The notes under the pieces: generated by a model
The model's input: the letters and a program-made list of their open reading frames with translations, nothing else
What the model was told of the DNA's origin: nothing
The model's database searches: none
Shown: piece by piece, positions 1 through 10,869 of the stretch
Position numbering within the stretch: the first letter of the stretch is position 1
Layout: each line of letters opens with the position of its first letter
Translations under genes and position numbers: made by a program
From: Dendrolimus kikuchii
Lineage: Eukaryota > Arthropoda > Insecta > Lepidoptera > Lasiocampidae
Length of the DNA: 64,000 bases
Assembly: GCA_019925095.2 (NCBI GenBank)
Contig: CM034411.1
Location: 9,694,001-9,758,000 of the forward strand
Direction of reading: 5' to 3'

Positions 1-879
1 CCGTTTTTGGTAAAATAGTTAATATCCCTAAAAACATACATCGTATCAAAAAGGTTATGCCTGCAGTCTTGTCTAGAAATACAACTTTGTATTTACATCT
101 AATATGCCATATGTATGACATATAAATATGATATTTATTGTTATTACATGTGACAGTTGTTTTACGATATAAAAATCGACATTCATACCCTCAAGTATCA
201 GAACATGAGCGGTCTATGAAATTTCGTAGCATATCGTAGCACGCGCTACGACGTAGCAATGGTTAATAAAACGTGTAGCTTGATTTTTTACCACAAATTA
301 TGTGAAATAAGTATTTATAAGCCATGCAATAATAAATAAAATAATTTTATGTTGTTGTGTTTGTATTCTACGTAAAAATATTTTATTTTTCGTTCTTTAA
401 TAGAAAGCAGTTGATTAAGAGTGATGAGTAACAATATATATATACATCAGTATGTACATATATTCAGAACTATTGATTACAAATAATATTAATACTACCT
501 AAACCGATTTCGGTTACAGCGACGCTATGTACTGTGTACATTAAAGCTCTGATTTTCGAGCCGGTCGCATGCGTTTATGTAGCTTATATAATTCTATTTT
601 AGCTAAGATTGTACGATCACACTTCGGACACGCTACTACCATATTTGTAGGTTATAATAGGACGTGGGGCTACTTGAATCCAAATAATACAACGTTTCAC
701 TGATCTTACCAAAAGTCTTAACCATCCATAGGTTTTTTTGTAAGAAATCGCTAATAGCGATAAGACTGTCTATTGTGTAGTTAACTGTCATTTTAGTTAG
801 TTTTAACATATTATTATAATAAACCAAATTCATTCTGTATCAACGTAATATTTATATGTTGTGTTCACACGTCACTGAA

Positions 880-1035
880 ATCTTGAGGAAGAAGACTAAG
901 GTGGTGTGGACAAAAAAATTATAGACGGTTTGTGTGAAGGATGACATGATGTTTTGTGGAATGATAGAGATGCCAGAATAGAAGAATATGGAAGGAAAGG
1001 ACAAATTGCCGACACAAAAATAAGGATTGAGGGTA
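880..1035 (+). mobile_element. RTE-like retrotransposon C-terminal fragment (family C)
   Basis: This degenerate stretch matches, in order, the last codons of a LINE reverse-transcriptase ORF, with a pattern like 'CVKDDM..CG' and then 'WKGK..CAD'. The same motif recurs at 1650-1855, 30090-30235, 41975-42090 and 60035-60130. The reading frame is broken by stops and frameshifts, so it is a fossil. The family assignment comes from the recurring motif and general knowledge of RTE-type tails. Confidence 0.5.
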
Positions 1036-1354
1036 AACGGAAAAAAAAGATTATTCAATCAAAGTTGTATAAAAACTGCTGCTGTATAAAAACTAGTGTT
1101 TTATATAACACAAAGTGACTGATATATATTTATTATGCAATTAAAATAAAAAGAAAATAATGCGTGTAATACATTATTCTTAGGAAAACCATATTGACAA
1201 GAAGAAAAAAACAAAAAGAAATATTTAAACTAAAGAAAAACATCAGAAAGGCTTGTGTCCAGCCTTGCTGGGATGTTCGTGGTAGAGCCATGCTGGAATC
1301 GTTATCTTGATTACACAGCTCTTAGGGCCGGCTCAAGCGGTGTGATAATATATA

Positions 1355-1530
1355 ATAAGTAGTTGATACCCGCCCGCTTCGCGTGCCGTAAAATCCGTTC
1401 TTAGCTGACCTCTACTTGGCGAAAGGAAGGTCCATGCCAAATTTCAAGTCTATAGGTATTATAGTTCCTGAGAATCATGATGAGTCACTATATATGTGGA
1501 TTTCAATTATATGTATAAGTATATATAGAT
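1355..1530 (-). repeat. Possible Helitron-type or related dispersed repeat
   Basis: Contains the moth-repeat motifs 'CCCGCTTCGCGTG' and 'CATGCCAAATTTCAAGTC', which I know from abundant lepidopteran interspersed repeats. No clean terminal CTAG or TC end is visible, so the class is uncertain. The rest of 1-1580 is AT-rich sequence with no gene that I can recognise. Confidence 0.3.
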
Positions 1531-1579
1531 CATTGGCAGACAAATACACATATTGTATATCCGCAAATTAAGCAAGTTC

Positions 1580-1985
1580 GCTTGTGTTATGGGTAATATA
1601 CAACGAATTACTCTGGGGCCGATTCTCAGACACCCAGACTATAGTAAATCTCTTTTCTTTCACCATATCCCAATTACTTGGGGTCGGCACAGTAGGTCTT
1701 TTCCTTCCAAACTCTTCTATTCTGACATACATCTTCTGTCACACCACATATCATCATATCATCCTTCACACAATCCATCCATCTTTTTTTTGGTCTACCT
1801 TTACATTTGTACCCATCCATGTAGTAGTTTAACATTCTTTTTGTCACGTGACTATACTATAGTAAATAACGGAGAAAATTCGTTTCCAAAATTTACCATA
1901 CCAGGAATCGAACCCGGAGCCTCTGCGTTGCAGTGAGGTAAGCCTGGAAAGACTTAGCCCGCTCAACCACAGAGGCCGTCCGCAC
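1580..1985 (-). mobile_element. tRNA-headed SINE (family E) carrying a nested insertion
   Basis: On the minus strand the unit begins with a tRNA-like head at about 1982-1893, with an A-box-like 'TGGTTGAGCGGGC' and a perfect B box 'GGGTTCGATTCC'. It ends with a body motif near 1630-1580 (…GTCTGGGTGTCTGAG…). The same head and body occur at 62990-63165 and 34335-34515. The body is split by a family-C fragment at 1650-1855. It is not a functional tRNA because the head is followed directly by SINE body and the acceptor stem does not close. Confidence 0.6.
1650..1855 (-). mobile_element. RTE-tail fragment nested in SINE, with 12-bp target duplication
   Basis: The 206-bp insert is flanked by direct repeats of ACTATAGTAAAT at 1638-1649 and 1856-1867. 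On the minus strand it carries the family-C C-terminal LINE motif (GWIVCEG..-like, then 'CADPK'). The duplication shows that it integrated as a short retrocopy into the SINE. Confidence 0.65.
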
Positions 1986-2409
1986 CATACCACATGCTCT
2001 CACAGGGTATCCCACCTTAAAGGCTGGCAACGCGTTGGCTTCGTCCCTGACGTTGTAAACGTCTATAAGCCGCCAAGTCTAACCACTTTCCATGAGCTGA
2101 GCCGTTTAATATAAATAAGGAAAAAACTAGTTTTGTTCTTCAGATGCAAACAAGATATCATGATTTGACTTAGTTACTTACGAACTAGGTTAGCAGTGAA
2201 GGTGAAAAGAGCAATTTCATTTCACATAAACATTGATTGCAATAAAACGACCCTTAACATAAATGTAAGGACACACTTGCAAATTGAATATTGACTCAAT
2301 AGTTGTTCTACAAAGACGGCTAGTTCTATTTTTATTTATAGGTATATACTAGTTAAGCAAAGAAATTTGTTCGTGGCATATTTTGAATAAATAGTATCTA
2401 GTATTATAT

Positions 2410-2690
2410 TGTTACGAATTTGTAGGATCTAAATTCGAATATGGCTTTGAAATTATCACAAAGTTTATTAGAAGTACAGACACATAGTTCACAGTTCTTA
2501 CGAGTATGCGGAATACAACAAAACCAAACCGTGGGCAGAAAATCGTTATTACATAAATCGCGCAAAGTTCATCGTTATAAGATACGCGCTCCAAAAGTGT
2601 ACTACGTAACGCTTCGTTCGCAGTCAGAACACGACTGGTGCATTTCCCGACTGACCGACACTCATTCATTTGTAAATTAGACATGGCCTC
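2410..2690 (+). mobile_element. Diverged solo-LTR-like fragment (TGTTACG start)
   Basis: Starts with TGTTACG and shares the 'CGCGCAAAGT' segment with the better LTR-like copies at 28854 and 10411 (minus). The open frames in both directions have no recognisable domain. The right end is not defined. Confidence 0.35.
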
Positions 2691-2881
2691 CTAGCAACAT
2701 GCTGCCCACTGGTTCTTGAAATCGTTAAATGGTCATCTTAATGGCTACCAAAAATTCGCATGAAATACCAACCGAGGAAAGAAGGTTTTATGATGTCTTA
2801 CGGCGGTGTAAACAATACATCACTCAAATTCAAAGGGGTAATAAAACACTTGCAAGGGCCGGTTTGCATCAATATATGTTA

Positions 2882-3094
2882 CTAGCGGCCCGTCGCAGCT
2901 TCGCACGGATGGACATTTAGTAGTTTTAGTAGGAATCCCTAATTTTCTAGTAATAATTATAGCCTATGTTACTCAAGGATAATGTAGCATTCCAATGGTG
3001 AAAGAATTTTTGAAATCGGTCAAGTAATTTTTGAGTTTGTTCGTTACAAACATCCAAAAATACAAATGATTCCTGTTTATAATATTAGTATAGA
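2882..3094 (-). mobile_element. Short non-autonomous Helitron (213 bp)
   Basis: On the minus strand it starts TCTATACTAATATTATAAAC and ends …GCGACGGGCCGCTAG, followed by a T. TC…CTAG with a 3' flanking T is the Helitron signature. There are no terminal inverted repeats and no target duplication, as expected for rolling-circle elements. Confidence 0.6.
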
Positions 3095-3616
3095 AGTATA
3101 GATCAGCGGTATCCAACGTTATTTATTAATAAGGAAGTAATTTCGGTTTTAGTCTATATCACTTTAGCGTTAAATCCTGATTGTGTTTTTAATGTCCGTT
3201 TTCCTTACCTTACGATTCATTCTTTTACCATTGCTAGAAAATTAACACAACATGTATGAAGTTTATGTCAAATGTTAGGTAAAAAAATGTATAGTGAGGT
3301 ACAAAACCCGACATAAGAGAAAACACCAAAAACCCTTCTCGTTACAAAGACTAAAAATGTAAACATCTTGTGTCCATAATGCGAAATTATACCCAGGACT
3401 GTGTTCAGCAATTTCCTTGAGATACCCCGACGATGTTGCAAAACAACAATTTGTAAAAGCATAGGGTCCGCAGGCGCCGACAGGGCATCTAATTAGGGCG
3501 AAGTGACTTAGCTAAATCTTTCCAAGATCTCTGTTTATTCAGAAGTTTGGGTGATTTAAATTTTTGGTGTTTTCTTTTGGAATTATTGCAATTTATACCA
3601 CACGTTATACGTTTAT

Positions 3617-3891
3617 CTGTGCAGGAACGGAGAAAGAATACAGTTTTCCACGGCCGGTGGCCTGTCGTAAGAGGCGACACAGCCAGATGGTAGGGTATTT
3701 GACCGACTGGATGGCTACCACCCCTGGTCTAGAGTATGCCACCATAACAACCTTGAGTTCTGTTCCGGCATTTGTGACGAGGTTCCAATCTCCCTGAGAG
3801 CAGCAGCGCATTTGTTACACTTTTGATATTGCAAATGTCCATAGGTGATGGTAACCGCTTTCCATCAAGTCAACTCATGCATTAAAAAAAA
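3617..3891 (+). repeat. Family-A repeat copy, poly(A) at right end
   Basis: One of at least 13 copies of the ~310-bp family-A unit described at 62203-62516. It starts GTGCAGGAACGGAG and ends in CATTAAAAAAAA. A few internal deletions are present and it has no coding capacity. Confidence 0.75.
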
Positions 3892-4384
3892 CGTATTGAT
3901 TGTCTCTATGGTTGACACTTAAATGGCTTCGCTTATGGTTACGCTTTCCACTTTAACCCGAATGAGTCCTCGATAGATATGTGGTAGACGACCTGCCTAC
4001 CCTACAGCTACTAGCATTAAGAAGGCGCCACGGGTTCTGCAGTACATTATATCTCCATGACGCCTCAATTTAATGACTTAGGATCACCTTTATGGTAAGG
4101 GCACCTAGCCTAGTAATTTTGCTGAAGGAGTAAAATTTCCTATCCGTTAGTCAATATAATTGTTTCGATACCCCGAGTAACAGAAAGAAAGACATATTGG
4201 TTATCCCATACTAATCGTGACATAGCGGATATACCTTCTGTTACCCTGAAATAGGGAGGGAGGAAAGCCCAAATGTAAAATGCTTATAAACCTAATAGCT
4301 ATAATACTTAATTCGTAAAAGACGACGCTTAAACTTGTAATTAAAATTATAAAATAATGTAGATTAAATAGACATAGACAACCC

Positions 4385-4465
4385 CTGTGATCTAGCAAAC
4401 TAAACAATAGACTGCTTGTTTCATAGAAACAGAGGTCCCGGATTCGATTCCCGGCAGAACAAGTT
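4385..4465 (+). repeat. tRNA-like SINE fragment
   Basis: A B-box sequence (GGATTCGATTCCCGG) sits at about 4438-4452, preceded by a tRNA-like arm. The rest of the cloverleaf does not fold convincingly, so I treat this as a SINE head rather than a tRNA gene. Confidence 0.4.
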
Positions 4466-4469
4466 TTTA

Positions 4470-6200
4470 TAAACAAACTTTCCATAGTTTTCAACGGTCT
4501 GGAAAAAGCTCCAAAGCTTGTCCATTATGTAGGTACTATCCATATTACTAGCGTAACTTGATTAGCGTGGGTATGTAAAGTATGTGTATTTGTCTACCGA
4601 TTAACAAATAATTTTATACTGGATGATATGTGAAGAAGTCCTTTAATCTAAATGTTTCCATTAACTTATTTCATCACACAAATGGCGGGAACGCTTCCTA
4701 TATTATGAGGTATCTCATATCCTGCATTAGCAAAATAATAACAAATGTATCGTTAATATTTCATCAACAAATTTTCCCCGAAAATGATTCAAGAGCTCGC
4801 TGGATAATATTACAATTTCCATTTTTAATTCTACATGAAATTTTAATAAGAGATCTTACGTATACAGTTCCCGCCATTTTAACCCGCCCGTGTGTGGTTT
4901 CCCGCGCTCAGAAATTACTCTACGTTTCTATTTTAAATTAACGTCAATGTTATAAAAATAATTTCGCGATTATTTTCCGAAAAAACAGTTAAAACTGAAC
5001 CTTCCTTAAGTAGGTCATACATCCAAGCGTTCTGTTAAAACCTTACACACATACACAAAACTATCGCCGCGACACACTCACACAAAACAAAAATTAAGGC
5101 ATAATAAACTGTTATGAATGTAGGATGAGATTTACGTTTAAAAAAAAATCGAAAAGCGCACGCGCGGTGGAATGCGCGCCATCGATACAAGCTTTACGAC
5201 AGACGCGACGGTACTAACGTAGTAGAACCTGGAAAGGCTTTAGCTGCCCCAACACCTCCCCCCTCGTCTCTACACCCCTTTCAGCCCTCGGCCACGACTG
5301 ATACCCCAAAACCAAAACGACATAACACAAGGAGAATTAACACAGAATTTTAAATCTTATCACTAATGTTATAGAATAAAAATTGTTCCAATAACAAAAT
5401 ATTTTTCATCAGCGAGCCTGTATTTGAAAACCGAATGCACGTAGTCCCACGAGTCAATAGGTTGTACAATTCGAATTAACTAATAATCGATTTTCAACTC
5501 AATCGCTTGATGTATAAGAACGACATTAGATATGCATTTTGGAGTAAGTGTAATAACACGAGTAGGGAATGTGTGTGATCGTGTGAAAAGTCCGAATTCG
5601 ATTACGTTATAATTGTTTGCTGTTAGCACTTAAATTCGAGACTTAAAACCGCAAATCTAGAGTCGAAATTTGATTTTACGATTTAATATTCCAAATATAG
5701 TATTTGCTTTCCTCAGTTCATATTAGCTGGTACAAAGCTTTATGGCATTGTTTTTCAATTTTAACACTTGTATGTATGAGTATTAGAAGTTTTTATTGAG
5801 TGTTTAAAGGTTTTGAGAAAAATCGAAATTTAATACAAAGCCACTGATATTAATGCCGACGTAGATTTTCCCAAATGAATCTCGTGAGAAGTGCAATCTT
5901 TTAGAGCATACATTTTGTTCAAAGAAGTTTAATTCTTTATTCTTCTTAAGAAAGTACATTCGAGCACTCAAGTATAAGTTTTTGTATTAATAAGGAAGTA
6001 AAAAATTGGCCAAGTGCTTGTGGGATCACGCAAAGTAATGGGTTACGTAATGAGTAAGAATATCAGACGTATTTGTCATTTTCACAAGAAATATCCTATA
6101 TCTCAACTAAGTACCTTGACTTGTATGACCCTTGATCTGAACTATTCTCTACATATGATCATGACAATATTTAGTCTAAATAATATTTGTTAAAAGTAGA
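4470..6200. other. No recognisable gene; GC-richer patch at 5150-5300
   Basis: AT-rich non-coding sequence. The patch around 5150-5300 is clearly richer in CpG (…GCACGCGCGGTGG…) and pyrimidine-rich next to it, so it might be a promoter or 5' untranslated segment. No exon or core-promoter element can be assigned. Confidence 0.3.
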
Positions 6201-6340
6201 GATGGCACGAATATTCTACTTAAGTATTCGGCCGCTTTTTTTAACTATTCGGTATTCGGCCGAATACCGAAAGATTAAAAAAGGGGCCGAATTCTGGCGA
6301 ATGTCGAATACCTAATCGTGAAAAAAACACATATTACGTA

Positions 6341-7452
6341 ATAAAACCACGTTTTAACGGTTTTAAGCGCGGTAATTTTATTTGATTTTGGTTTTTCCGA
6401 CGTTTCGGCCACTTTTCAGTGGCCGTGATCACGGAAGACAAAGATGTCAAGTGTCAACGAGTATTGTTAAAGTTTTATTTAGCCTACCGCCAACTTATTA
6501 ATTTTAATTATTTAATTTATAATTTTGTTTATGGTTATTATTTAATCTATGGGAGCCTAATCTAATTTACTACCGCTTCGCAACATGTTATGGCTTGAAG
6601 AGAAGAAGCGGCGCAAGAAACTCTTCAGCAAACATGCCTAGCTCTAATAATTTTATATAATATTAAAATCACAATCAAGCTATTGTGGATTGTCATACAT
6701 TGGGCAAACAAAGAGGAGCATAAAAACACGAGTAAAAGAACACATTGCTGACATGAAACACACAAGGTCTACGAAGTCTGCGATCAGTGAACACACGCTG
6801 GATAAACCCAACCACTACATCAGATTCGATAACCCACAAATCCTCGCGAAAGAGAATCGTTTCATACCTAGAATGATGCGTGAGGCTATTGAAATCAAAA
6901 AACACCCAAATTTCAATAGAGAAGATGGTTGGCAAGTACCACCTGTTTGGGATCCAATTATCAAAACTATTAAGACCCAAACCCAGCAAAAACCAGCTGC
7001 CAGACCTCAAGACACTGTGAGCTCTTTCTGCGTACAACGGAACACAAACCAACTTGACTGATAATTACTTTTATTTTTCCTTCCACCCATTTTAATATTA
7101 TATAAAATTATTAGAGCTAGGCATGTTTGCTGAAGAGTTTCTTGCGCCGCTTCTTCTCTTCAAGCCATAACATGTTGCGAAGCGGTAGTAAATTAGATTA
7201 GGCTCCCATAGATTAAATAATAACCATAAACAAAATTATAAATTAAATAATTAAAATTAATAAGTTGGCGGTAGGCTAAATAAAACTTTAACAATACTCG
7301 TTGACACTTGACATCTTTGTCTTCCGTGATCACGGCCACTGAAAAGTGGCCGAAACGTCGGAAAAACCAAAATCAAATAAAATTACCGCGCTTAAAACCG
7401 TTAAAACGTGGTTTTATTATGTATACAAGTCGCGAAAACTTAAGAAAATATT
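6341..7452 (+). mobile_element. Penelope-like element with inverted LTR-like arms and GIY-YIG core
   Basis: The left arm (6341-6668) and right arm (7089-7418) are near-perfect inverted copies of about 328 bp around a 420-bp core that encodes a GIY-YIG nuclease domain. A 34-bp extension (…GTCGCGAAAACTTAAGAAAA…) follows the right arm only, and recurs at the right ends of other copies (9425, 17440, 35174). Direct repeats ACATATTACGTA at 6329-6340 and 7453-7464 are a 12-bp target-site duplication. Penelope-like elements are known to carry a GIY-YIG endonuclease downstream of their reverse transcriptase and to have direct or inverted LTR-like repeats. The reverse transcriptase is absent, so this copy is not autonomous. 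Confidence 0.85.
6669..7061 (+). CDS. GIY-YIG endonuclease domain of a Penelope-like element, truncated
   Basis: The open frame runs from the inner edge of the left arm to a TGA at 7061, about 130 codons. It starts with the module Y-C-G-L-S-Y-I-G-Q-T-K-R, where 'YIG' follows the GIY-equivalent, and then R..VKEH. Further on are 'RFDNPQILAKENRF', 'REAIEIKKHPN' and a final 'W.P', which is the order found in Penelope-like endonucleases. In intact elements this domain nicks target DNA for reverse transcription. Here the upstream reverse transcriptase is gone and there is no upstream ATG in the frame (only TTG at 6690), so translation is unlikely. The frame itself has no stops, which suggests a fairly recent insertion or fortuitous preservation. 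Confidence 0.8.
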   Translation, partial: SQSSYCGLSYIGQTKRSIKTRVKEHIADMKHTRSTKSAISEHTLDKPNHYIRFDNPQILAKENRFIPRMMREAIEIKKHPNFNREDGWQVPPVWDPIIKTIKTQTQQKPAARPQDTVSSFCVQRNTNQLD

Positions 7453-7683
7453 ACATATTACGTACTCAAAAATGTATTGCACCTGTCAATCACAAATCAT
7501 TGATAGTTAAATGACGTTTTAAACAGAGATGCCACGGATATTCGGCTACTTTTTTTAACTCTTCGGTATTCAGCCGAATACTATGACCACATAGTATTCG
7601 GACGAATACTGAATAGTTAAAAAAGTGGCCGAATTCTGGTGAATATCGAATACCAAATCATAAAAAAAAACGCACATATTAGG

Positions 7684-7920
7684 TTATTTTTTTATTGTAG
7701 GAGATCAGCAGACAGGCAGACGGCCCACTTGATGGAAAGCGGTTACCATCGCCTATGAATATTTGCAACACCAAAGGTGCTATAAATGCGATGCTGCTCC
7801 CTTAAGGGAGACTGGAACCTGGTCACTAATGCCGGAACACAACTCAAGGTTGTTATGGCGGCATACTTTAGACCAGGGGTGGTAGCCATCCAGTCGGGCA
7901 AGTGCCCTACCACCTGGCAA
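7684..7920 (-). repeat. Family-A repeat copy, 5'-truncated, nested in tandem unit 2
   Basis: Poly(T) at 7684-7692 marks the 3' end of a minus-strand copy. The usual distal end (TCCTGCACGGAT) is missing because homology stops at CACCTGGCAA near 7920. It interrupts the tandem unit at CACATATTAGG, the position equivalent to the Penelope-like insertion in unit 1. Confidence 0.75.
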
Positions 7921-8241
7921 AAGGTAGGTACTCAAAAATGTATTACACATTTCAACCACAAATTATTGATAGTTAAATGACGTTTTAACTAGAGACGCCA
8001 AGTATATTCGGCTCGTCCGAAACCGAATAATTAAAAAAGTGGCTAAATACCAAGAGAAGCCGAATATTCGTGGAATCTCTAGTTAAAAGTATTTTATAAA
8101 CTCTATCACTTTAAATGTTTACATAATTTTCCACCTTATAGCTCAAAAATTAGACATGGGTCATAACTGGTGAGCTGCTAGATATCTGGGAATAGCTATT
8201 TGAGCCATTGGGAGAACTCGTGTAATACTTATATAATGGTA

Positions 8242-8552
8242 TTTTTTTTATTGCAGGAGTTCAGCAGACAGGCAGACGGCCCACTTGATGGAAAGCGGTT
8301 ACCATCGCCTATGGACATTTGCAACACCAAAGTTGCTATAAATGCGATGCTGCTTCCTTAAGGGAGACTGGTACCTGGTCACTAATGCTGGAACACAACT
8401 CAAGGTTGTTATGGCTGCACACTCTAGACAAGGGGTGGTAGCCATCCAGACGGGCAAATACCCTACCACCTGGCTGTGGGTTCTTTTGTCGCCTCTAACG
8501 ACAGGCCGCCCGGCCGCAGGAAATTGTATTCTTTCTCCGTTCCTACACGGAT
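8242..8552 (-). repeat. Family-A repeat copy, full length
   Basis: Poly(T) at the left end and TTCCTACACGGAT at the right end give the standard boundaries of the family. About 310 bp long, with no open frame of note. Confidence 0.8.
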
Positions 8553-8554
8553 AA

Positions 8555-9160
8555 AAAGTATATCTGGTATCTGAATACAGAAATGGATATCAGGCTGAAG
8601 AGTACTGAAATTGAACCTTACTAGAAATTTTTAAAGTAGTGATTTTTTTCGCGAAAAAGTTTTGTAAGGTACTCCGAAATATTTTATTATGTTTATATTT
8701 AATATTTGAGGAGTTGTAAGAATTGTAATTTTATACAATTTCTCCCGAGCCGTCATATACGTACTTCCAGATATCCAACAGCTCTTGTAGCCGGTTCCTA
8801 TATCTTACTATTCATTTACTTGCCCTACCGTCGGCTGAAATTTGACATTACTTGTATTACTTGTATTTTTATTACTTGTATTATTTGTATTTTATTTTTA
8901 TATTTGCTGTATTACTTGTATTTTAAATTTTAACCGATAGTAAGGCAAATGACCGGTCGATAAAATATAGAAAACGACCATTTATCTATCACGTTTTTAT
9001 GACTTAGGAAGCTAATATCTCCTCAAGTATGGACTTAATAAAAAAAAAATATATAAATGACTGTAACATATGTACAGCGAAACCCAGAACGACGTATTGA
9101 CTAATGGCTTGAAAATTTCACTAGGGTTCCATTATTATGGAAATGACTACGTAAGACTGA
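8555..9160. other. No recognisable gene
   Basis: AT-rich sequence with a small run of TTACTTGTATT repeats at 8845-8925. No coding or RNA signal is visible. Confidence 0.4.
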
Positions 9161-9164
9161 AAAG

Positions 9165-9427
9165 TCTTATAATAAAACTACGTTTTATCGGTTATAAGCG
9201 AGGTATTTTATTTGAGTTTTATTCCGACGTTTTCGCTAATTTTCAGTAGTCGTGATTACGGAAGACAAAGAAAGATGTCAAGTGTCAATGAGTAATAAAG
9301 TTTTTATGTAGCCTACCGCGAACTTGTTTATTTGAATTATTTAGTTAATAATAATAATCAAATAAAATACCGCGCTTAAAACTGTTAAAACGTAGTTTTA
9401 TTATAGTTGCGAAAACTTAAGAAAATA
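9165..9427 (+). mobile_element. Penelope-like LTR fold-back copy
   Basis: The left arm (AAAACTACGTTTTATCGG…) and right arm (…CTGTTAAAACGTAGTTTTATT) are inverted, with the 'GATGTCAAGTGTCAATGAG' LTR segment between them. The right end carries the conserved GCGAAAACTTAAGAAAATA extension. It is more diverged than the 6341-7452 copy and has no coding core. I could not find a clear target duplication. Confidence 0.65.
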
Positions 9428-10076
9428 CTAAAGAGTGAGAGTTACAGCATTCGTATATTCCAAACATAAATACATTTCATCATCATTTCTCTCAGTGAAA
9501 CACACGAAACTGACATACATTGTTAAACATGTATTATTATTTAGCGTACGATTTTGTATTTTATCACCTTTAATTTAAAGTTCATATTGAGTGGACATAT
9601 TTAATTTTATTTAAGCCTTATGCCCCAGACTTGTTGACCTGATTCAGGTAATACCTCCGTTTAATATAGAACATTCAATGCACTACCGTCGTCTGTGAGT
9701 TTGTTAAAGCTAACATTGTATCGTTTTCCACAATCATTACATTTTTATATATTTAAAATTAAAAGTACACATCTTAATTTTCAATATGTAAAATTATTTC
9801 AAAAATTATTCTTTAATTTTCCTGAAATTACCGTACTAGCATTCATAAATACTAAAACGTTCTCTTAACACTTCATTGTGTAATTTTAGATTGCATAATA
9901 TTGTTACATACCGACAAAGAAATGTGCACACCTGGCTGTCGTAAAACGCAGTTATTACCTTTCCTGCATTCGGAGTACTTTTGTTTACTTCGTGTTTAAA
10001 ATTTGCAATTAAAAAAAACATCCTATTGTTATCGTACTTGTTTTATGGTCGTCATTAATGCCGAACTAATCCTTAC

Positions 10077-10411
10077 TGTTATTGTTTTCGACTTTGTTGG
10101 CCGGTCTCAGGTGTGCAAATTACATTTTCTTGGAAGAAACCAGCCCACGCAATCGATTGTGTATTGTGCAGTTTACTATAAAACAATGCCCGAACGGAAG
10201 GGTGGGGCAGTCAAGCGACGATTACGATACAAGCATAACGTGTACATTGATAAGCTATATAGTGACGGACTTTGCGCGTGTTATTGAATCGTGCAGTGTG
10301 TATTAGTAGTGTCTAGTTATATTTGTACCTATGTTATACGTGTTTGTATAGTTCTAATAAATTCTATAGTAATTCCAACGGCATTTTAATTCGAGTCTCA
10401 CACTCGTAACA
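10077..10411 (-). mobile_element. Solo-LTR-like repeat of an LTR retrotransposon
   Basis: On the minus strand the 335-bp block begins TGTTACGAGTG and ends …AATAACA, so it has TG…CA-type ends. The start matches the copy at 28854 (plus). No gag, pol or primer-binding site is adjacent, so this is a solo or partial LTR. No flanking 4-5 bp duplication is obvious. Confidence 0.5.
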
Positions 10412-10424
10412 ATAAATATATAAT

Positions 10425-10715
10425 ATCAGCCCGTAAATGTCCCACTGCTGGGCTTGGGCCTCCCATTATAGGAGGAACGGACAGTATACCCGCCACGCTT
10501 GTCCAAGGCGGCTTGGCAGGTTTGTCACATCGGTTATCTCAATGTGAAGGTTGTATCACGATGTTTTCCTTCACCGTTGTTACGACGTGGTAATTGTTTT
10601 AATATGCACATTAGATCAGAAAACTGACTAAGTGGTACATGCGTTCCGGTCAGGATCTAACCTGCGCCCTTTGATCTTGGGCGCGTGCGCTAGCCATCAC
10701 GCTACCACGCCTTGT
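10425..10715 (-). repeat. tRNA-derived lepidopteran SINE ('CCCACTGCTGGGC' type)
   Basis: The minus-strand head at about 10712-10640 shows an A-box-like TGGCTAGCGCACG and a B-box-like GGTTAGATCC. The body contains TGTCCCACTGCTGGGCTTGG, a very common moth and butterfly SINE motif. A diverged copy lies at 55335-55500. Confidence 0.6.
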
Positions 10716-10869
10716 ATATGAATTACTTACTTACTTAGATTGTATATAAATGTAATATTTTAACAGCACGAGTCTGTTGTAGATGTGAGTGTATGTTAAG
10801 GCGATCAACCAGCTCATATTTTATTCTTTTAGACCTTTTAGCAATTTTGTGTTGTACTCTGTTTTAAAT

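Larger units (their letters stand above)
6205..7985. repeat. Tandem host units with ATTCGG/CCGAAT motifs, interrupted twice
   Basis: Two and a half copies of one unit lie head to tail. Each unit has an 'AGAGATG(C)CACG..TATTCGG' start, an inner inverted repeat built from ATTCGGCCGAATAC, a CACATATTA site, and a tail CTCAAAAATGTATT…TGATAGTTAAATGACGTTTTAA. Unit 1 spans about 6205-7516 and is interrupted by the Penelope-like element. Unit 2 spans about 7522-7985 and is interrupted by a family-A copy. A partial third unit follows to about 8085. Confidence 0.6.

Noticed and set aside
1893..1982. tRNA gene
   Set aside because: Good B box, but no closed cloverleaf and it is followed by SINE body; the same for 38155-38235, 4385-4465 and 63085-63160.
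6693..7052. 119-codon minus frame over the Penelope core
   Set aside because: Antisense of the GIY-YIG domain, whose motifs are on the plus strand.
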